NCBI RefSeq assembly: GCF_016745835.1
Contig: NZ_JAERVL010000012.1
Span: 124,001-188,000 of the forward strand
Origin: Caldalkalibacillus salinus
GTDB lineage: Bacteria > Bacillota > Bacilli > Caldalkalibacillales > JCM-10596
DNA: 64,000 nt
Reading direction: 5' to 3'
Part shown: in pieces, positions 37,503 to 46,458 of the stretch
How positions within the stretch are numbered: position 1 is the stretch's first letter
Layout: every line of letters begins with the position of its first letter
Position numbers and translations under genes: made by a program
The notes under the pieces: generated by a model
Told to the model about the DNA's origin: nothing
What the model saw: only the letters and a program-made list of their open reading frames with translations
The model's database searches: none

Positions 37503-38468
37503 TATATCTGCTGAATAAATTCGATGGATCATCCCACTCGCATCCTCAAGTAATAAAACACCGTCTTCATTGATGCCACGAGCGATACCCGCCACTTGAC
37601 CTTCCCTGGTGCGAGCGGTGATTTGCTTGCCTATTGTACTCGTATACGTCTCCCATAACGTTTTAATAGGAGAGAAACCATGCGCCATATAAAGATCAAG
37701 TAAAACTTCCCACTCTTTCAGTATGTTGAGTACCAGAGACTTACGGTTAATCTCTTCTCCAGTATCGACCTTAAGCGAGGTGGCAATATGCTGTAGCTCT
37801 TCTGGAAAGTCAGACGCGGATTGATTCACGTTCATTCCAACCCCGACAATGACGTAGTTTAAGCGATCCGTCTCTGCGTTCAACTCAGTCAATATGCCTG
37901 CTAGCTTTTTTCCTTGTAGGAGAAGATCGTTTGGCCACTTAATCTGACATTCCTTACCTGTCGTATTTTTAATCCCCTTCAGTACGGCTACTGAAGAAAG
38001 TAACGTCACCTGTGACACAGAAGAAAGAGGGATATCCAGCCTCAGGATCACGCTCATCCATACCCCGCTTTGGGCGGGGGAGTGCCATTTACGGTTCAAG
38101 CGCCCTTTGCCCTGCGTTTGGTGTTCGGCTAATACAACAGTTCCTGAAGGGGCGCCTTCACGTGCTTTTTCATGAGCCACTAGTTGCGTTGAAGTCACCT
38201 CGTCATAGTGATACAAGTGATGCCCCATTGTTTCTGTCTTAAGATAAGGCACAAGGTTAGAGGCTGTGAGCGAAGTTGGCGTTTGTAAAAGCTGATAGCC
38301 TTGCTTTCTTACAGCTTGAATGTGATATCCATCTTTACGAAGCTCTTCGATATGTTTCCAAATGGCTGTTCTCGATATCTCTAGCTGATGACTCAGCTCC
38401 TCTCCAGACACAAACGTGCCTTTTCGCTCCTGTAAAATTGACACTAGTTTTCTACGGCTCTCATTCAT
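37479..38468 (-). CDS. birA: Bifunctional biotin-protein ligase / biotin operon repressor
   Basis: A 329-residue BirA of the regulator type. The N-terminal winged helix (residues 1-65) shows FVSGEELSHQLEISRTAIWKHIEEL. The ligase core has GKGRLNRKWHSPAQSG (biotin/ATP loop), KWPNDLLLQGKKLAGIL and GVGMNVNQ. It biotinylates carboxylase BCCP and represses biotin genes in response to biotinyl-AMP. ATG 38468 is chosen because GAGGG lies 6 bases upstream; it overlaps the cca stop by 8 bases. It follows cca in one transcript. Confidence 0.95.
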   Translation of the reverse strand: MNESRRKLVSILQERKGTFVSGEELSHQLEISRTAIWKHIEELRKDGYHIQAVRKQGYQLLQTPTSLTASNLVPYLKTETMGHHLYHYDEVTSTQLVAHEKAREGAPSGTVVLAEHQTQGKGRLNRKWHSPAQSGVWMSVILRLDIPLSSVSQVTLLSSVAVLKGIKNTTGKECQIKWPNDLLLQGKKLAGILTELNAETDRLNYVIVGVGMNVNQSASDFPEELQHIATSLKVDTGEEINRKSLVLNILKEWEVLLDLYMAHGFSPIKTLWETYTSTIGKQITARTREGQVAGIARGINEDGVLLLEDASGMIHRIYSADIETPPCEV

Positions 38469-39705
38469 GTGCATCCCTCTTTTCTGTTCGCAGTTGACGT
38501 TTAATCTCGTCAAGTAAAGCATCTTTTTCGTTAGGCAAAACCCTGTTTAACACTTTTTCTAGTGCATCTTCCAACATGCACTGTATCCAAGGCCCGGCAG
38601 GTTTATTAATGGCTTGTACAACGTCATGACCATCAATCGCCAAATCCTTTTTTCTATGTATAGGAAGCGCTTTATGCCGATGCTTGACACGGTCCCCAAG
38701 ACGGTGGTCCCACTCCCCTAATTCAAGTAATTGATTTAATTTTAACAAACGGACAATGGCAGGCACACCTAGCTCAAGCAACGCTTTATGAGGTATGTGG
38801 TTCACATCTTGTAAGCCCGGCTGATCACAGGCCAATTCATATTCCGTTGTTAAGATCTGCTTGGTGTGCTTGTCCATATTGCTCTTTTTCAGAAAATCCA
38901 AAATGATGGGCTTAGGTTGTGGTGTTAACCGAAAGAGCAGTAACCACCGCTCCGTTTCATCAAGATCCGTTAGAGGATAGTGAAAAAGCTGTTGATAGCC
39001 CGTTTCAAACGTTGAAAAAGGTGCGATGTCTTCAAATACACGTAAGTCTTGTAGATAGCTCAACCCCTTCGTAACGTGGGGCGAGCGGAAGCATTTCATC
39101 CACTCATTGACCTTACGCTCAAAGGAGACATACTGTAAACCTTGAACTGTCCCCTGCATCGCGAGTAACGTTTGCTCTTCTATATCAAACCCGAGCTGAC
39201 AGCTAAATCTGACCGCTCGTAATATGCGTAAAGCATCCTCTTCAAACCGTTGAAGTGGGTTACCGACAGCACGAATAACACAGTTAGAGAGATCCTCTTG
39301 GCCCTGAAAATAATCCATGATGTTGTATTGCTCATCCATGGCCATAGCGTTTATAGTAAAATCCCTCCGCAGAAGATCCTCACGTAGATCGGAAACAAAG
39401 CGCACAGCATCAGGTCTGCGGTGGTCTTGATATCCCGATTCTGTCCGATAAGTCGTCACTTCGAACATCTCTTCCTCTAACAGGACGGTCACGGTACCAT
39501 GCTGTAAGCCTGTAGGAATCGTACGTGAAAACAAGGTCATCACTAATTCCGGAGGGGCGGATGTGCATATATCAATGTCGTTGATCTTACGTTGTAGTAA
39601 AAAATCTCGAACACAGCCACCAACGAAAAAAGCTTCATACCCATTGTCTTTGATCGTTTGGAGTATCTTACCTCCAACGTTAAATAATGGTGCAGAGCTT
39701 GGCAT
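38461..39705 (-). CDS. cca: CCA tRNA nucleotidyltransferase
   Basis: A 414-residue class II enzyme that adds or repairs the tRNA 3'-CCA end. The head shows FFVGGCVRDFLLQRKINDIDICTSA with the metal-binding DxD; then RRDFTINAMA and ALRILRAVRFSCQLGF (nucleotide-recognition helices). The C-terminal tail has the usual helical body. ATG 39705 is taken because GAGAGGG lies 6 bases upstream; ATG 39711 overlaps that site. It is followed directly by birA. The 180-base gap upstream carries possible divergent -10 boxes and the candidate small gene at 39810. Confidence 0.94.
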   Translation of the reverse strand: MPSSAPLFNVGGKILQTIKDNGYEAFFVGGCVRDFLLQRKINDIDICTSAPPELVMTLFSRTIPTGLQHGTVTVLLEEEMFEVTTYRTESGYQDHRRPDAVRFVSDLREDLLRRDFTINAMAMDEQYNIMDYFQGQEDLSNCVIRAVGNPLQRFEEDALRILRAVRFSCQLGFDIEEQTLLAMQGTVQGLQYVSFERKVNEWMKCFRSPHVTKGLSYLQDLRVFEDIAPFSTFETGYQQLFHYPLTDLDETERWLLLFRLTPQPKPIILDFLKKSNMDKHTKQILTTEYELACDQPGLQDVNHIPHKALLELGVPAIVRLLKLNQLLELGEWDHRLGDRVKHRHKALPIHRKKDLAIDGHDVVQAINKPAGPWIQCMLEDALEKVLNRVLPNEKDALLDEIKRQLRTEKRDAHE

Positions 39706-39809
39706 AAACATCCCTCTCTTCTTCTTCAAACGCAACCGTGTCTATCCACCCATGCACATAAGAAAACCCTTTTGGCATATAATATGAACACCGGAAAGGA
39801 GGAGACAAC

Positions 39810-39890
39810 GTGAGAGTGCTCATCGGCATGTTAGTGTTCATCTCGAGGCTCATGTACGCCAAAAAACGCAGTAACACGAACCGTACTTAA
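39810..39890 (+). CDS. Candidate 26-residue membrane peptide, antisense to the cca operon leader
   Basis: A short frame GTG 39810 to TAA 39888-39890 encodes MRVLIGMLVFISRLMYAKKR plus a short polar tail. The hydrophobic N-terminal half followed by AKKR looks like a small single-span membrane peptide. AAAGGAGG lies 7 bases upstream and a TATAAT box at 39778-39783 would give a very short leader; no good -35 is visible. The stop overlaps the bshA stop from the other strand. I do not recognise the peptide; it could be a chance frame. Confidence 0.35.
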   Translation: MRVLIGMLVFISRLMYAKKRSNTNRT

Positions 39891-41050
39891 TCAGTGCTTT
39901 CTTCTTCAGCTACCAATTGGTAGTACAAATCTTCATAAATACGTAACATGCGTTTAGCGCAAAACGTTTCGTTTGCCCGTCTCACACATTCGTCAGAGAA
40001 TGTTTGGTACAAGTCCGGATTTTTCAGTAATGACATAGCTGACGATGCCATTTGTTCAACATCACCGATCGGGTGTACAAAACCTGAAGTACCATGGTCA
40101 ACAACCTCTGGTAGCCCCCCTGCATTTGAGGCCACAACTGGGATCCCACAAGCCATGGCTTCCAATGCGACTAACCCAAAGCTTTCCTGCTCTGAAGGTA
40201 GGAGCATGACATCCATTTGTGACAGAATCTCTGAGGCATCCTCTTGTTTTCCAAGAAAGATGACCTTTTCCTGTAGACCATTGTCTTGTACCCATTGCAT
40301 GACTTTTGGGAAGTCTGGACCTTCACCTATAAACACCATTTTTGACGGAATCTGCTCCACAATCTGTTTGAACACCTTGACAACATCTAGTGTTCTTTTT
40401 ACGGGTCTGAAATTTGACATATGAACGATGAGCTTTTCGTCGTGTGGGGCATATTTATTTCTGAAGCGCTTGGAGGCCCGCTTATAGTACACCCTCTTGT
40501 CCACAAAGTTATATACTTTATGGATATGCCTATCTATATTTAATAACGTTTTGGTTTGCTCCACTAGACTGCCTGAAACCGCAGTCACGGCATCCGATTG
40601 TTCTATGCCAAAGCGAATCATTTCCTTCAACGATTCATCATAGCCCAACACCGTAATATCTGTTCCGTGTAAAGTTGTTACAACCTTGATCGGATGGTGA
40701 ATCATCTGTTTCGCTAAATAAGCGCATATGGCATGCGGTATCGCATAATGCACGTGTAATATATCCAGTTTTTCTCGATTGGCCACCTGCGCCATTCTGT
40801 TCGCTAAGGTGAGGTCGTATGGTGGATACTTGAACACGGAATAATGATTCACATCCACCTCATGAAAAAAGAGGTTGGGATGATACTCCCCTAATCTGAA
40901 CGGCATACTTGAGGTTATAAAGTGCACCTCATGCCCATGCTCTAGGAGTAACTTACCGAGTTCCGTTGCTATGACACCAGATCCCCCAAGAGTGGGATAG
41001 CAAGTGATTCCTACTTTTAATTGACGTTGCTGTGCTTGGTCATGCTTCAT
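39887..41050 (-). CDS. bshA: Bacillithiol glycosyltransferase (N-acetyl-alpha-D-glucosaminyl L-malate synthase)
   Basis: A 387-residue GT4-family retaining glycosyltransferase that joins GlcNAc from UDP-GlcNAc to L-malate, the first step of bacillithiol synthesis. Motifs: CYPTLGGSGVIATELGK (donor loop), HVHYAIPHAICAYLA, LHGTDITVLG, and the C-terminal E(x)7E signature in PSEQESFGLVALEAMACG. ATG 41050 has AAGGAG 8 bases upstream; an alternative ATG at 41071 overlaps the bshB1 stop. It completes the mgsA-bshB1-bshA block. Confidence 0.95.
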   Translation of the reverse strand: MKHDQAQQRQLKVGITCYPTLGGSGVIATELGKLLLEHGHEVHFITSSMPFRLGEYHPNLFFHEVDVNHYSVFKYPPYDLTLANRMAQVANREKLDILHVHYAIPHAICAYLAKQMIHHPIKVVTTLHGTDITVLGYDESLKEMIRFGIEQSDAVTAVSGSLVEQTKTLLNIDRHIHKVYNFVDKRVYYKRASKRFRNKYAPHDEKLIVHMSNFRPVKRTLDVVKVFKQIVEQIPSKMVFIGEGPDFPKVMQWVQDNGLQEKVIFLGKQEDASEILSQMDVMLLPSEQESFGLVALEAMACGIPVVASNAGGLPEVVDHGTSGFVHPIGDVEQMASSAMSLLKNPDLYQTFSDECVRRANETFCAKRMLRIYEDLYYQLVAEEESTD

Positions 41051-41067
41051 GACTAGTGCTCCTTTTC

Positions 41068-41769
41068 TCATTCAAACGATGGTAATAGTAGAGGTTCTTC
41101 GACCATAAATCCTTCCGCATAGGCCACATTTTTCATCTTGCCAAACCATTGATCGCGTCCTAGGACCACATCAATAAACCCTGTATTTAAACGGGTTTCA
41201 ACCTGACCTTCTTGTGGTGAGAACTGTGTTTGATAAGCCATAAGAGACGCTCTCTTTTGATTCACGTGAGAAGATATGTCTATCAGTACGTCCGGCTTAA
41301 CCGTGCCGTTAATGATATATTTAAAAACTTGTTTCACTTTATGAGCCTCGTCCTTCTCATCTCCGTATTGGTAGCGGCGAATCCCCGCATTAAAAACGGC
41401 CTCTTTTACGCGTCTAGCCGCTTCTCCATGATCGGGGTGACGATCCTCCTCATACGGTACATAAACATAAGTGGGCTTATACTGTCGTATGACTTGCGCA
41501 ATCGTGCCGATGATATCTTCTTGGTTCATATGTAAACCTCGGTCCGAAAATTTGAGGTTGATTCTCTCTTGGACGCCCAATATCTGTGCGGCTTGTTGTG
41601 CTTCATGTTGCCGCTCTGTGACGGTTCCATTTGAGGACAGTTCAGCTAATGTAAGGTCGCAAATACCCACACGAAACCCTTGGCTTGTATGTTTCGCAAT
41701 GCTCCCACTCATACCAATTTCAACATCGTCAGGGTGCGCACCAAAACATAGGAGGTCTAAAGTAGACAT
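41068..41769 (-). CDS. bshB1: Bacillithiol biosynthesis deacetylase BshB1
   Basis: A 233-residue zinc-dependent PIG-L family deacetylase that removes the acetyl group from GlcNAc-malate. Metal ligands are in FGAHPDDVEIGMSG (His-Pro-Asp-Asp) near residues 12-15 and EEDRHPDHGEAARR near 110. DLTLAELSSNG and FSDRGLHM also fit. ATG 41769 follows GAGAGGGTTAG. It lies between mgsA and bshA on the same strand, matching B. subtilis. Confidence 0.95.
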   Translation of the reverse strand: MSTLDLLCFGAHPDDVEIGMSGSIAKHTSQGFRVGICDLTLAELSSNGTVTERQHEAQQAAQILGVQERINLKFSDRGLHMNQEDIIGTIAQVIRQYKPTYVYVPYEEDRHPDHGEAARRVKEAVFNAGIRRYQYGDEKDEAHKVKQVFKYIINGTVKPDVLIDISSHVNQKRASLMAYQTQFSPQEGQVETRLNTGFIDVVLGRDQWFGKMKNVAYAEGFMVEEPLLLPSFE

Positions 41770-41823
41770 CTAACCCTCTCCCCTCTCATTTGTCATTAAG
41801 CTAATTTTCAATTGAGCCATTCG

Positions 41824-42228
41824 TTACTCTGAGCGATTCACCACACGTCTAAAATCGATGTCCCCCTGCTCTAGAGATTTGACTAATACCTCAGCAGTGG
41901 CCATATTGGTGGCTAGAGGGACCCCATAAACATCACACAAACGCAGTAATGCTATAATGTCAGGTTCATGAGGCTGGGCCGTTAACGGATCACGGAAAAA
42001 GAGCACCACATCCATCTTATTTTCAGCAATCAGGGAACCAATTTGCTGATCTCCCCCTAGAGGGCCAGACATTAACCGGTTGACATCTAAGTCTGTGTTT
42101 TCCATGATCCTTTTACCCGTCGTTCCTGTCGCAAACAGCTGATGGTCGTTAAGAATGGGCTCATACGCAATCGTAAACTGAATCATGTCCTCTTTTTTCT
42201 TATCATGTGCGATTAAAGCAATATTCAT
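41824..42228 (-). CDS. mgsA: Methylglyoxal synthase
   Basis: A 134-residue enzyme that converts dihydroxyacetone phosphate to methylglyoxal as an overflow from glycolysis. The N-terminal [14 protein letters not shown] carries the phosphate-binding Lys and the catalytic Asp region, ATGTTGKRI and [11 protein letters not shown] form the phosphate pocket with catalytic Asp, and [15 protein letters not shown] carries the catalytic His/Asp. AAGGAGCG lies upstream of the ATG. Cotranscribed with dapB and the bacillithiol genes, which fits a role for bacillithiol in methylglyoxal detoxification. Confidence 0.96.
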   Translation of the reverse strand: MNIALIAHDKKKEDMIQFTIAYEPILNDHQLFATGTTGKRIMENTDLDVNRLMSGPLGGDQQIGSLIAENKMDVVLFFRDPLTAQPHEPDIIALLRLCDVYGVPLATNMATAEVLVKSLEQGDIDFRRVVNRSE

Positions 42229-42245
42229 ATTGAGCGCTCCTTATC

Positions 42246-43043
42246 TTAATCCATAATTTTATCTAATCCATAGACAAGGCCATGTAATGTCATCACTTTG
42301 TTGATGGCTAATTGGACACCCGGCATGAAGGAGGTACGATTTATAGAATCATGGCGAATGGTTAGGCTCTGTCCCTCTCCACCGAACATGACTTGCTGGT
42401 GAGCGACGAGGCCAGGAAGACGGACACTATGTATGGGAAATCCTTGATAGAACGCGCCGCGTGCTCCGTCCAGTTCTTCTTTTTCCTCTGGGTGACCCTG
42501 TTTGTGTTCCTCTCTTACTTCACCGATTAATTCTGCTGTTTTTATCGCTGTTCCCGAAGGGGCGTCCAGCTTTTGGTCATGATGCATTTCAATAATTTCA
42601 ACGTCTGACATGTACTTAGCCGCTTGTTGGGCAAATTTCATCATCAAAATGGCGCCGATGGCAAAGTTAGGTGCGATAATGGCCCCAACGTTTCGCTCCT
42701 TACTAAGCTTGTCCAGCTCTTCAATATCCTCGGGAGACAACCCTGTGGTCCCCACCACAGGGCGAACACCGAGTTGGATCGCAGTGATCATATGCTCTTT
42801 CACAACGGCCGGCGTCGTAAGATCAACGAGTACGTCTACCTCATTCTCAGACAGTGCCTGCTCCAAATCATGATAAAATGGCGCACCGATTGGGCCAATA
42901 CCAATCGTTTCTCCAACGTCACCGCCTGATAATTTAGAATCCACCCCAGCCACAAATGCTAGGTTCTCGTCTTGGTGAATCATCTTGACAGCTTCAGATC
43001 CCATTTTTCCTTTTGCGCCTGCTACGACTACTTTAATGGACAT
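42246..43043 (-). CDS. dapB: 4-hydroxy-tetrahydrodipicolinate reductase
   Basis: A 265-residue NAD(P)H-dependent reductase of the lysine/diaminopimelate pathway. N-terminal Rossmann loop VVAGAKGKMGSEAV; active site EMHHDQKLDAPSGTAIKTAE carries the substrate-binding His-His and Lys; PNFAIGAILMM and PGLVAHQQVMFGG also fit. ATG 43043 lies 13 bases after AGGAG; the GTG at 43058 overlaps that site. It overlaps the end of the preceding TPR gene by 11 bases, so translation is coupled. Confidence 0.95.
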   Translation of the reverse strand: MSIKVVVAGAKGKMGSEAVKMIHQDENLAFVAGVDSKLSGGDVGETIGIGPIGAPFYHDLEQALSENEVDVLVDLTTPAVVKEHMITAIQLGVRPVVGTTGLSPEDIEELDKLSKERNVGAIIAPNFAIGAILMMKFAQQAAKYMSDVEIIEMHHDQKLDAPSGTAIKTAELIGEVREEHKQGHPEEKEELDGARGAFYQGFPIHSVRLPGLVAHQQVMFGGEGQSLTIRHDSINRTSFMPGVQLAINKVMTLHGLVYGLDKIMD

Positions 43044-43542
43044 TGTTATTATTTTCACTCCTATTAATAAAGTATTCTTTTGCTTTCGGGTATTTAGGGT
43101 CTAATTCAAGAAGTTTCTTTATTTGTCTCTCTGCTTGGTCCACTTGATTCAAAAACATGTGTATCGAAGCAATGCCCCAACGTAAATCGAGGTTAGCAGG
43201 GTCCATATCTAGAATATTGTATAAATCGGTCAAATCTCTTTCTGACACAGTCCCCTGAGCTAATTTTTCTTTTGCTACTTGCACATGCTTCTGAATGTGC
43301 AGATTGATATATTGTAACTGATACGTTTCGCATGTATCAAACAATTTAATCGCTTTGTTAATCGCATCAATCGCTTGGTCTACTTGCTGATTACGAGCAT
43401 AAGTGATCGATAATTTATAATATAACGAATGATTTTTTGGATTACAATGGATGGCCCTTTGAAAACATTCAATCGCACGCTTATAATCTTGCTGAAAAAT
43501 AGCCGTGTATGCCTCATGTACATACTTATTCTCAATTCCCAT
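43033..43542 (-). CDS. Small tetratricopeptide repeat protein
   Basis: A 169-residue protein made mostly of TPR units: KYVHEAYTAIFQQDYKRAIECFQRA, HSLYYKLSITYARNQQVDQAIDAINKA and LDLRWGIASIHMFLNQVDQA, with AERQIKKLLELDPKYPKA at the end. No enzyme motif. It probably scaffolds a protein complex; the partner is unknown. ATG 43542 is chosen since GGGGGTGG lies 8-9 bases upstream; ATG 43560 is the alternative. First gene of the dapB-mgsA-bshB1-bshA transcript and divergent from ypjC. Confidence 0.8.
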   Translation of the reverse strand: MGIENKYVHEAYTAIFQQDYKRAIECFQRAIHCNPKNHSLYYKLSITYARNQQVDQAIDAINKAIKLFDTCETYQLQYINLHIQKHVQVAKEKLAQGTVSERDLTDLYNILDMDPANLDLRWGIASIHMFLNQVDQAERQIKKLLELDPKYPKAKEYFINRSENNNNVH

Positions 43543-43587
43543 CAGTTGGTCCACCCCCATAAAGGTTCACTACAATATATGAAGGGT

Positions 43588-43615
43588 TTGACCAAGATGA
43601 AACGACTGGTATACA
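43588..43615 (+). promoter_or_regulatory. Promoter of ypjC
   Basis: TTGACC at 43588-43593 and TATACA at 43610-43615 with a 16-base spacer; start near 43622, giving a leader of about 77 bases. Confidence 0.55.
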
Positions 43616-43698
43616 TTTATAAATGGTTCTGTTAGTATAAATTTTACCACTACTCAGGAACGGACGCTATCATCTTGCTTTTGCTCGGAGGTCGAATG

Positions 43699-44559
43699 AT
43701 GAAAATCAAATTTAAAAATGTGCTTATGATTATCCTTGGAAGTGCGATATTCGCCTTCGGTATCAATTATTTTAACATTGCAAACCGTTTAGTTGATGGC
43801 GGCTTTACGGGTATCACCTTGGTATTAAAATACTTATTTCATTTTGATCCGGCCATCACCAACTTTGTTTTAAACGTCCCGTTGTTATTAATCGGGTGGA
43901 AAGTGCTCGGCCGGAACGTCTTTATCTATACCATCATTGGGATCGTTGCCGTTTCTGTCTTCTTGTGGGTCTTCAGGGACTTACAGTTATTCTTAGGGGA
44001 AGACCTACTCTTAGCGGCGCTGTACGCTGGTGTATCTGGCGGTATCGGTCTGGGGCTCGTCTTTCGCTACGGGGGCACTACGGGTGGGGTTGACATCATC
44101 GCCCGTCTTGCCCTAAAGTACTTCGGATGGAGTATCGGAAAGACAATGTTCGCCTTTGATGTGACCGTTATAACCGTTTCTCTTATCTATCTCGACCATA
44201 AGCTAGCGATGTATACCATCATTGCTGTATTTGTCGGTGCACGTGTCATCGACTTTATGTTGGAGGGCGCCTACGCCGCTAAAGCGATCATGATTGTATC
44301 AGATGCTGCACCAGAGATTTCAGCCAAGATTACCAAGGAAATGGATCGTGGCGCAACGTTATTAAAAGGCCGTGGAGGTTACACAGGAAACGACCGAGAG
44401 GTGTTATATTGCGTGGTTAGCCGTGGTGAATTGATGCGCTTAAAAAACTTAGTGGGGAGCGTCGACCCTTACGCGTTCGTTGCTGTTAGTGATGTCCATG
44501 ACGTTCTCGGTGAAGGTTTTACACATGATGAACAGAAGAGACCTTTACGTGAAGAATGA
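43699..44559 (+). CDS. ypjC: YitT family membrane protein YpjC
   Basis: A 286-residue membrane protein with five to six hydrophobic helices in residues 1-190 (YitT/DUF161 repeats; FGINYFNIANRLVDGGFTGI and FRYGGTTGGVDIIARLALKY are signature-like) and a C-terminal soluble DUF2179 domain (MDRGATLLKGRGGYTGNDREVLYCVV). Function is unknown; transport has been proposed for the family. ATG 43699 has GGAGG 7 bases upstream. It lies on the plus strand between two minus-strand blocks. Confidence 0.85.
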   Translation: MKIKFKNVLMIILGSAIFAFGINYFNIANRLVDGGFTGITLVLKYLFHFDPAITNFVLNVPLLLIGWKVLGRNVFIYTIIGIVAVSVFLWVFRDLQLFLGEDLLLAALYAGVSGGIGLGLVFRYGGTTGGVDIIARLALKYFGWSIGKTMFAFDVTVITVSLIYLDHKLAMYTIIAVFVGARVIDFMLEGAYAAKAIMIVSDAAPEISAKITKEMDRGATLLKGRGGYTGNDREVLYCVVSRGELMRLKNLVGSVDPYAFVAVSDVHDVLGEGFTHDEQKRPLREE

Positions 44560-44630
44560 AATATAAAGATGTTGGGACGTGCTTCCGGCCGCTCTTACTC
44601 AGGCCTTCTTTTTATATTGTAGAGCCAAAA

Positions 44631-44671
44631 AAAAAAGAGCTGTATGCCAGTGGCATCCACAGCTCTTTTTG
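44631..44671. terminator. Bidirectional intrinsic terminator between ypjC and yugP
   Basis: AAAAAGAGCTGT pairs with ACAGCTCTTTTT and inner ATGCCA pairs with TGGCAT. A run on one side, T run on the other; it separates two convergent genes. Confidence 0.85.
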
Positions 44672-44689
44672 CTTTGAAATTCGAGCTCG

Positions 44690-45376
44690 TTAATCGTTTT
44701 GTTGCATGTATATAAAGACGAGTCGCACAAGTTCTAGAACGGCCGCTGCTGCTGCTGCAACGTACGTAAGCGCTGCTGCGTCCAATACTTTTCGAGTCGA
44801 TCTCTCTTCCTCGTTACGAATAAAGCCTTGTGATACAACTAAATCCATCGCTCGAGAACTTGCATTGAATTCAACAGGTAACGTGATCACCTGGAATAGT
44901 ACAGCCGCTGTATACAATACAATGCCTACGAGAAGAAGTTGGCTGAAAAATCCTCCACCGTACCCGAGGAAGATTCCAGCTAAGATTAACGGGAAGGCTG
45001 CCTTTGATCCGAAATTGGCGACAGGAACTAAGGCGTGTCTAAAGCGTAAGAAGGCATACGCTTCCTTATCTTGAATCGCATGGCCTACCTCGTGCGCTGC
45101 AACTGCTGTTCCTGCTAGACTCGTCCCGCGATAAATTTCCGAGGATAGTCGAACAACTTTGCCAGAGGGATCGTAATGGTCTGTCAACTGACCCTTGACT
45201 TCTTCTACGCCAATATGTTGCAAGCCATTGGTATCTAATATTCTTCTAGCCACTTCTGCCCCAGTCATACCAGAGGATGAAGAGATTTGGGAGTATTTTT
45301 TGTAAGCTGAACGCACTTTGTACTGTGCGTACACCGCAAACAGGATTGCCGGCACCAATGTGAGTAGAAATATCAT
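44690..45376 (-). CDS. yugP: YugP-like membrane zinc metallopeptidase
   Basis: A 228-residue integral membrane peptidase. An N-terminal helix, then the zinc motif AAHEVGHAIQ near residues 94-103, a central hydrophobic pair (LILAGIFLGYGGGFFSQLLLVGIVLYTAAVLF region), the third ligand candidate Glu in LPVEFNASSRAM, and a C-terminal helix. The family (YugP, putative neutral zinc metallopeptidase) has no settled substrate. ATG 45376 has AAAGGAG 8 bases upstream; ATG 45382 is too close. Its promoter overlaps the end of ypjB. Confidence 0.88.
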   Translation of the reverse strand: MIFLLTLVPAILFAVYAQYKVRSAYKKYSQISSSSGMTGAEVARRILDTNGLQHIGVEEVKGQLTDHYDPSGKVVRLSSEIYRGTSLAGTAVAAHEVGHAIQDKEAYAFLRFRHALVPVANFGSKAAFPLILAGIFLGYGGGFFSQLLLVGIVLYTAAVLFQVITLPVEFNASSRAMDLVVSQGFIRNEEERSTRKVLDAAALTYVAAAAAAVLELVRLVFIYMQQND

Positions 45377-45467
45377 GCACATCTCTCCTTTAGTCTACAT
45401 AAATGGAATGACACAATAGTTGGAAGTCTTGTTTTCATGACTCATACCCATTGGCTTCCTTAACTTT

Positions 45468-45497
45468 ATTATAATGAAATTAGTCAAATTTAGTCAA
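45468..45497 (-). promoter_or_regulatory. Promoter of yugP
   Basis: On the minus strand TTGACT (45497-45492) and TATAAT (45473-45468) with an 18-base spacer. A direct repeat TTGACTAAA/TTGACTAAT lies in the -35 region. The promoter overlaps the ypjB stop codon. Confidence 0.6.
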
Positions 45498-46408
45498 TAT
45501 TTATCATGACTCCCATCACTTTGGAAAGTCTTTTTCTCTTCCATTTCACCTTTATATTTTCTCCAGGCAACGTAACTTAAAACAGAGCAAATAACAGATC
45601 CAATAAGCAACAATACAAGCACTAATGATTCAAGTCCACCTTCTTTGTTTTGAAAGAAAGCCTCTTTTACATGACTCATCATCCCCTCTAAGAAAGAAAG
45701 TGTATGATCTTTATTTTGCCACCGTTCTGATCTGTCACTCGTGAGAAACGTCACCTCAGAATCGAGTTGTTCTACAACACCGACATCATGGCTAATGACC
45801 AAAGCAGGACGAACGATTTCAAACTGGGTGGCTAAGGTATTCACTTTCTGATAAAAGGTGTCTCTGTTATCTTGGGCTAATGCGTCCTTCAACTCTTCAA
45901 TTGTTTGCACGACCATGGGATAAAAAGAAAGCCACAGAGGTTGCTTCTGGTGAGAAACGGCATCAAACGTTAAACGCAATCTTAATAAGTTCTGATTAAT
46001 TTCTTCCGTGCGTGGCTCAAGTCTCGTTAAGGCTTGTTTCGCTTGGATGATGGTATTAGTGAGGATATCAACCTGTTCCACTCTATTCACATATTGGCCC
46101 ATATCAATGTTAATAAAGGCGCGCTCAAGCTGCTCCAATACTTGTTTCGCTGCTCCATACTCTTTCTTTTCTGCGAGTGCTTGCGCCTCTTTAATATATG
46201 TATTAAGTTGTTGCCATTCTTCGGCTAATTGAGCGCCTTCTGGGGATTCAGCTGACAGGTGACGCATGTTATTCGTATCATTGGTGATTTCATTTGCTCG
46301 CACTGATGCTGTTTCAAATGGCGTGAAAACGTCGGTTGAAGGCGTCATGATCAAGATGAGCATAACCAAAAACCCACAACCGATGGTTTGATTGAAAAAA
46401 GCTTTCAT
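45494..46408 (-). CDS. ypjB: Sporulation protein YpjB family
   Basis: A 304-residue exported protein: an N-terminal signal segment (residues 8-30), a long helical outer domain rich in Glu, Gln and Leu (LAEEWQQLNTYIKEAQALAEKK and following), and a C-terminal membrane helix (near residues 260-282, VLVLLLIGSVICSVLSYVAW) with a short charged tail. This layout and the position beside ypjA and qcrABC match YpjB, a sporulation-linked protein of unknown activity. ATG 46408 follows GGAGGGGACGGAA; ATG 46426 overlaps that site. Confidence 0.85.
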   Translation of the reverse strand: MKAFFNQTIGCGFLVMLILIMTPSTDVFTPFETASVRANEITNDTNNMRHLSAESPEGAQLAEEWQQLNTYIKEAQALAEKKEYGAAKQVLEQLERAFINIDMGQYVNRVEQVDILTNTIIQAKQALTRLEPRTEEINQNLLRLRLTFDAVSHQKQPLWLSFYPMVVQTIEELKDALAQDNRDTFYQKVNTLATQFEIVRPALVISHDVGVVEQLDSEVTFLTSDRSERWQNKDHTLSFLEGMMSHVKEAFFQNKEGGLESLVLVLLLIGSVICSVLSYVAWRKYKGEMEEKKTFQSDGSHDKY

Positions 46409-46458
46409 TTCCGTCCCCTCCTCCATTCTATATTATGGAGGACAGGACAAGTTTAGAC

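Noticed and set aside
39680-39877. 65-codon minus-strand frame before cca
   Set aside because: It overlaps the cca start in another frame, has no binding site and contains the candidate promoter region.
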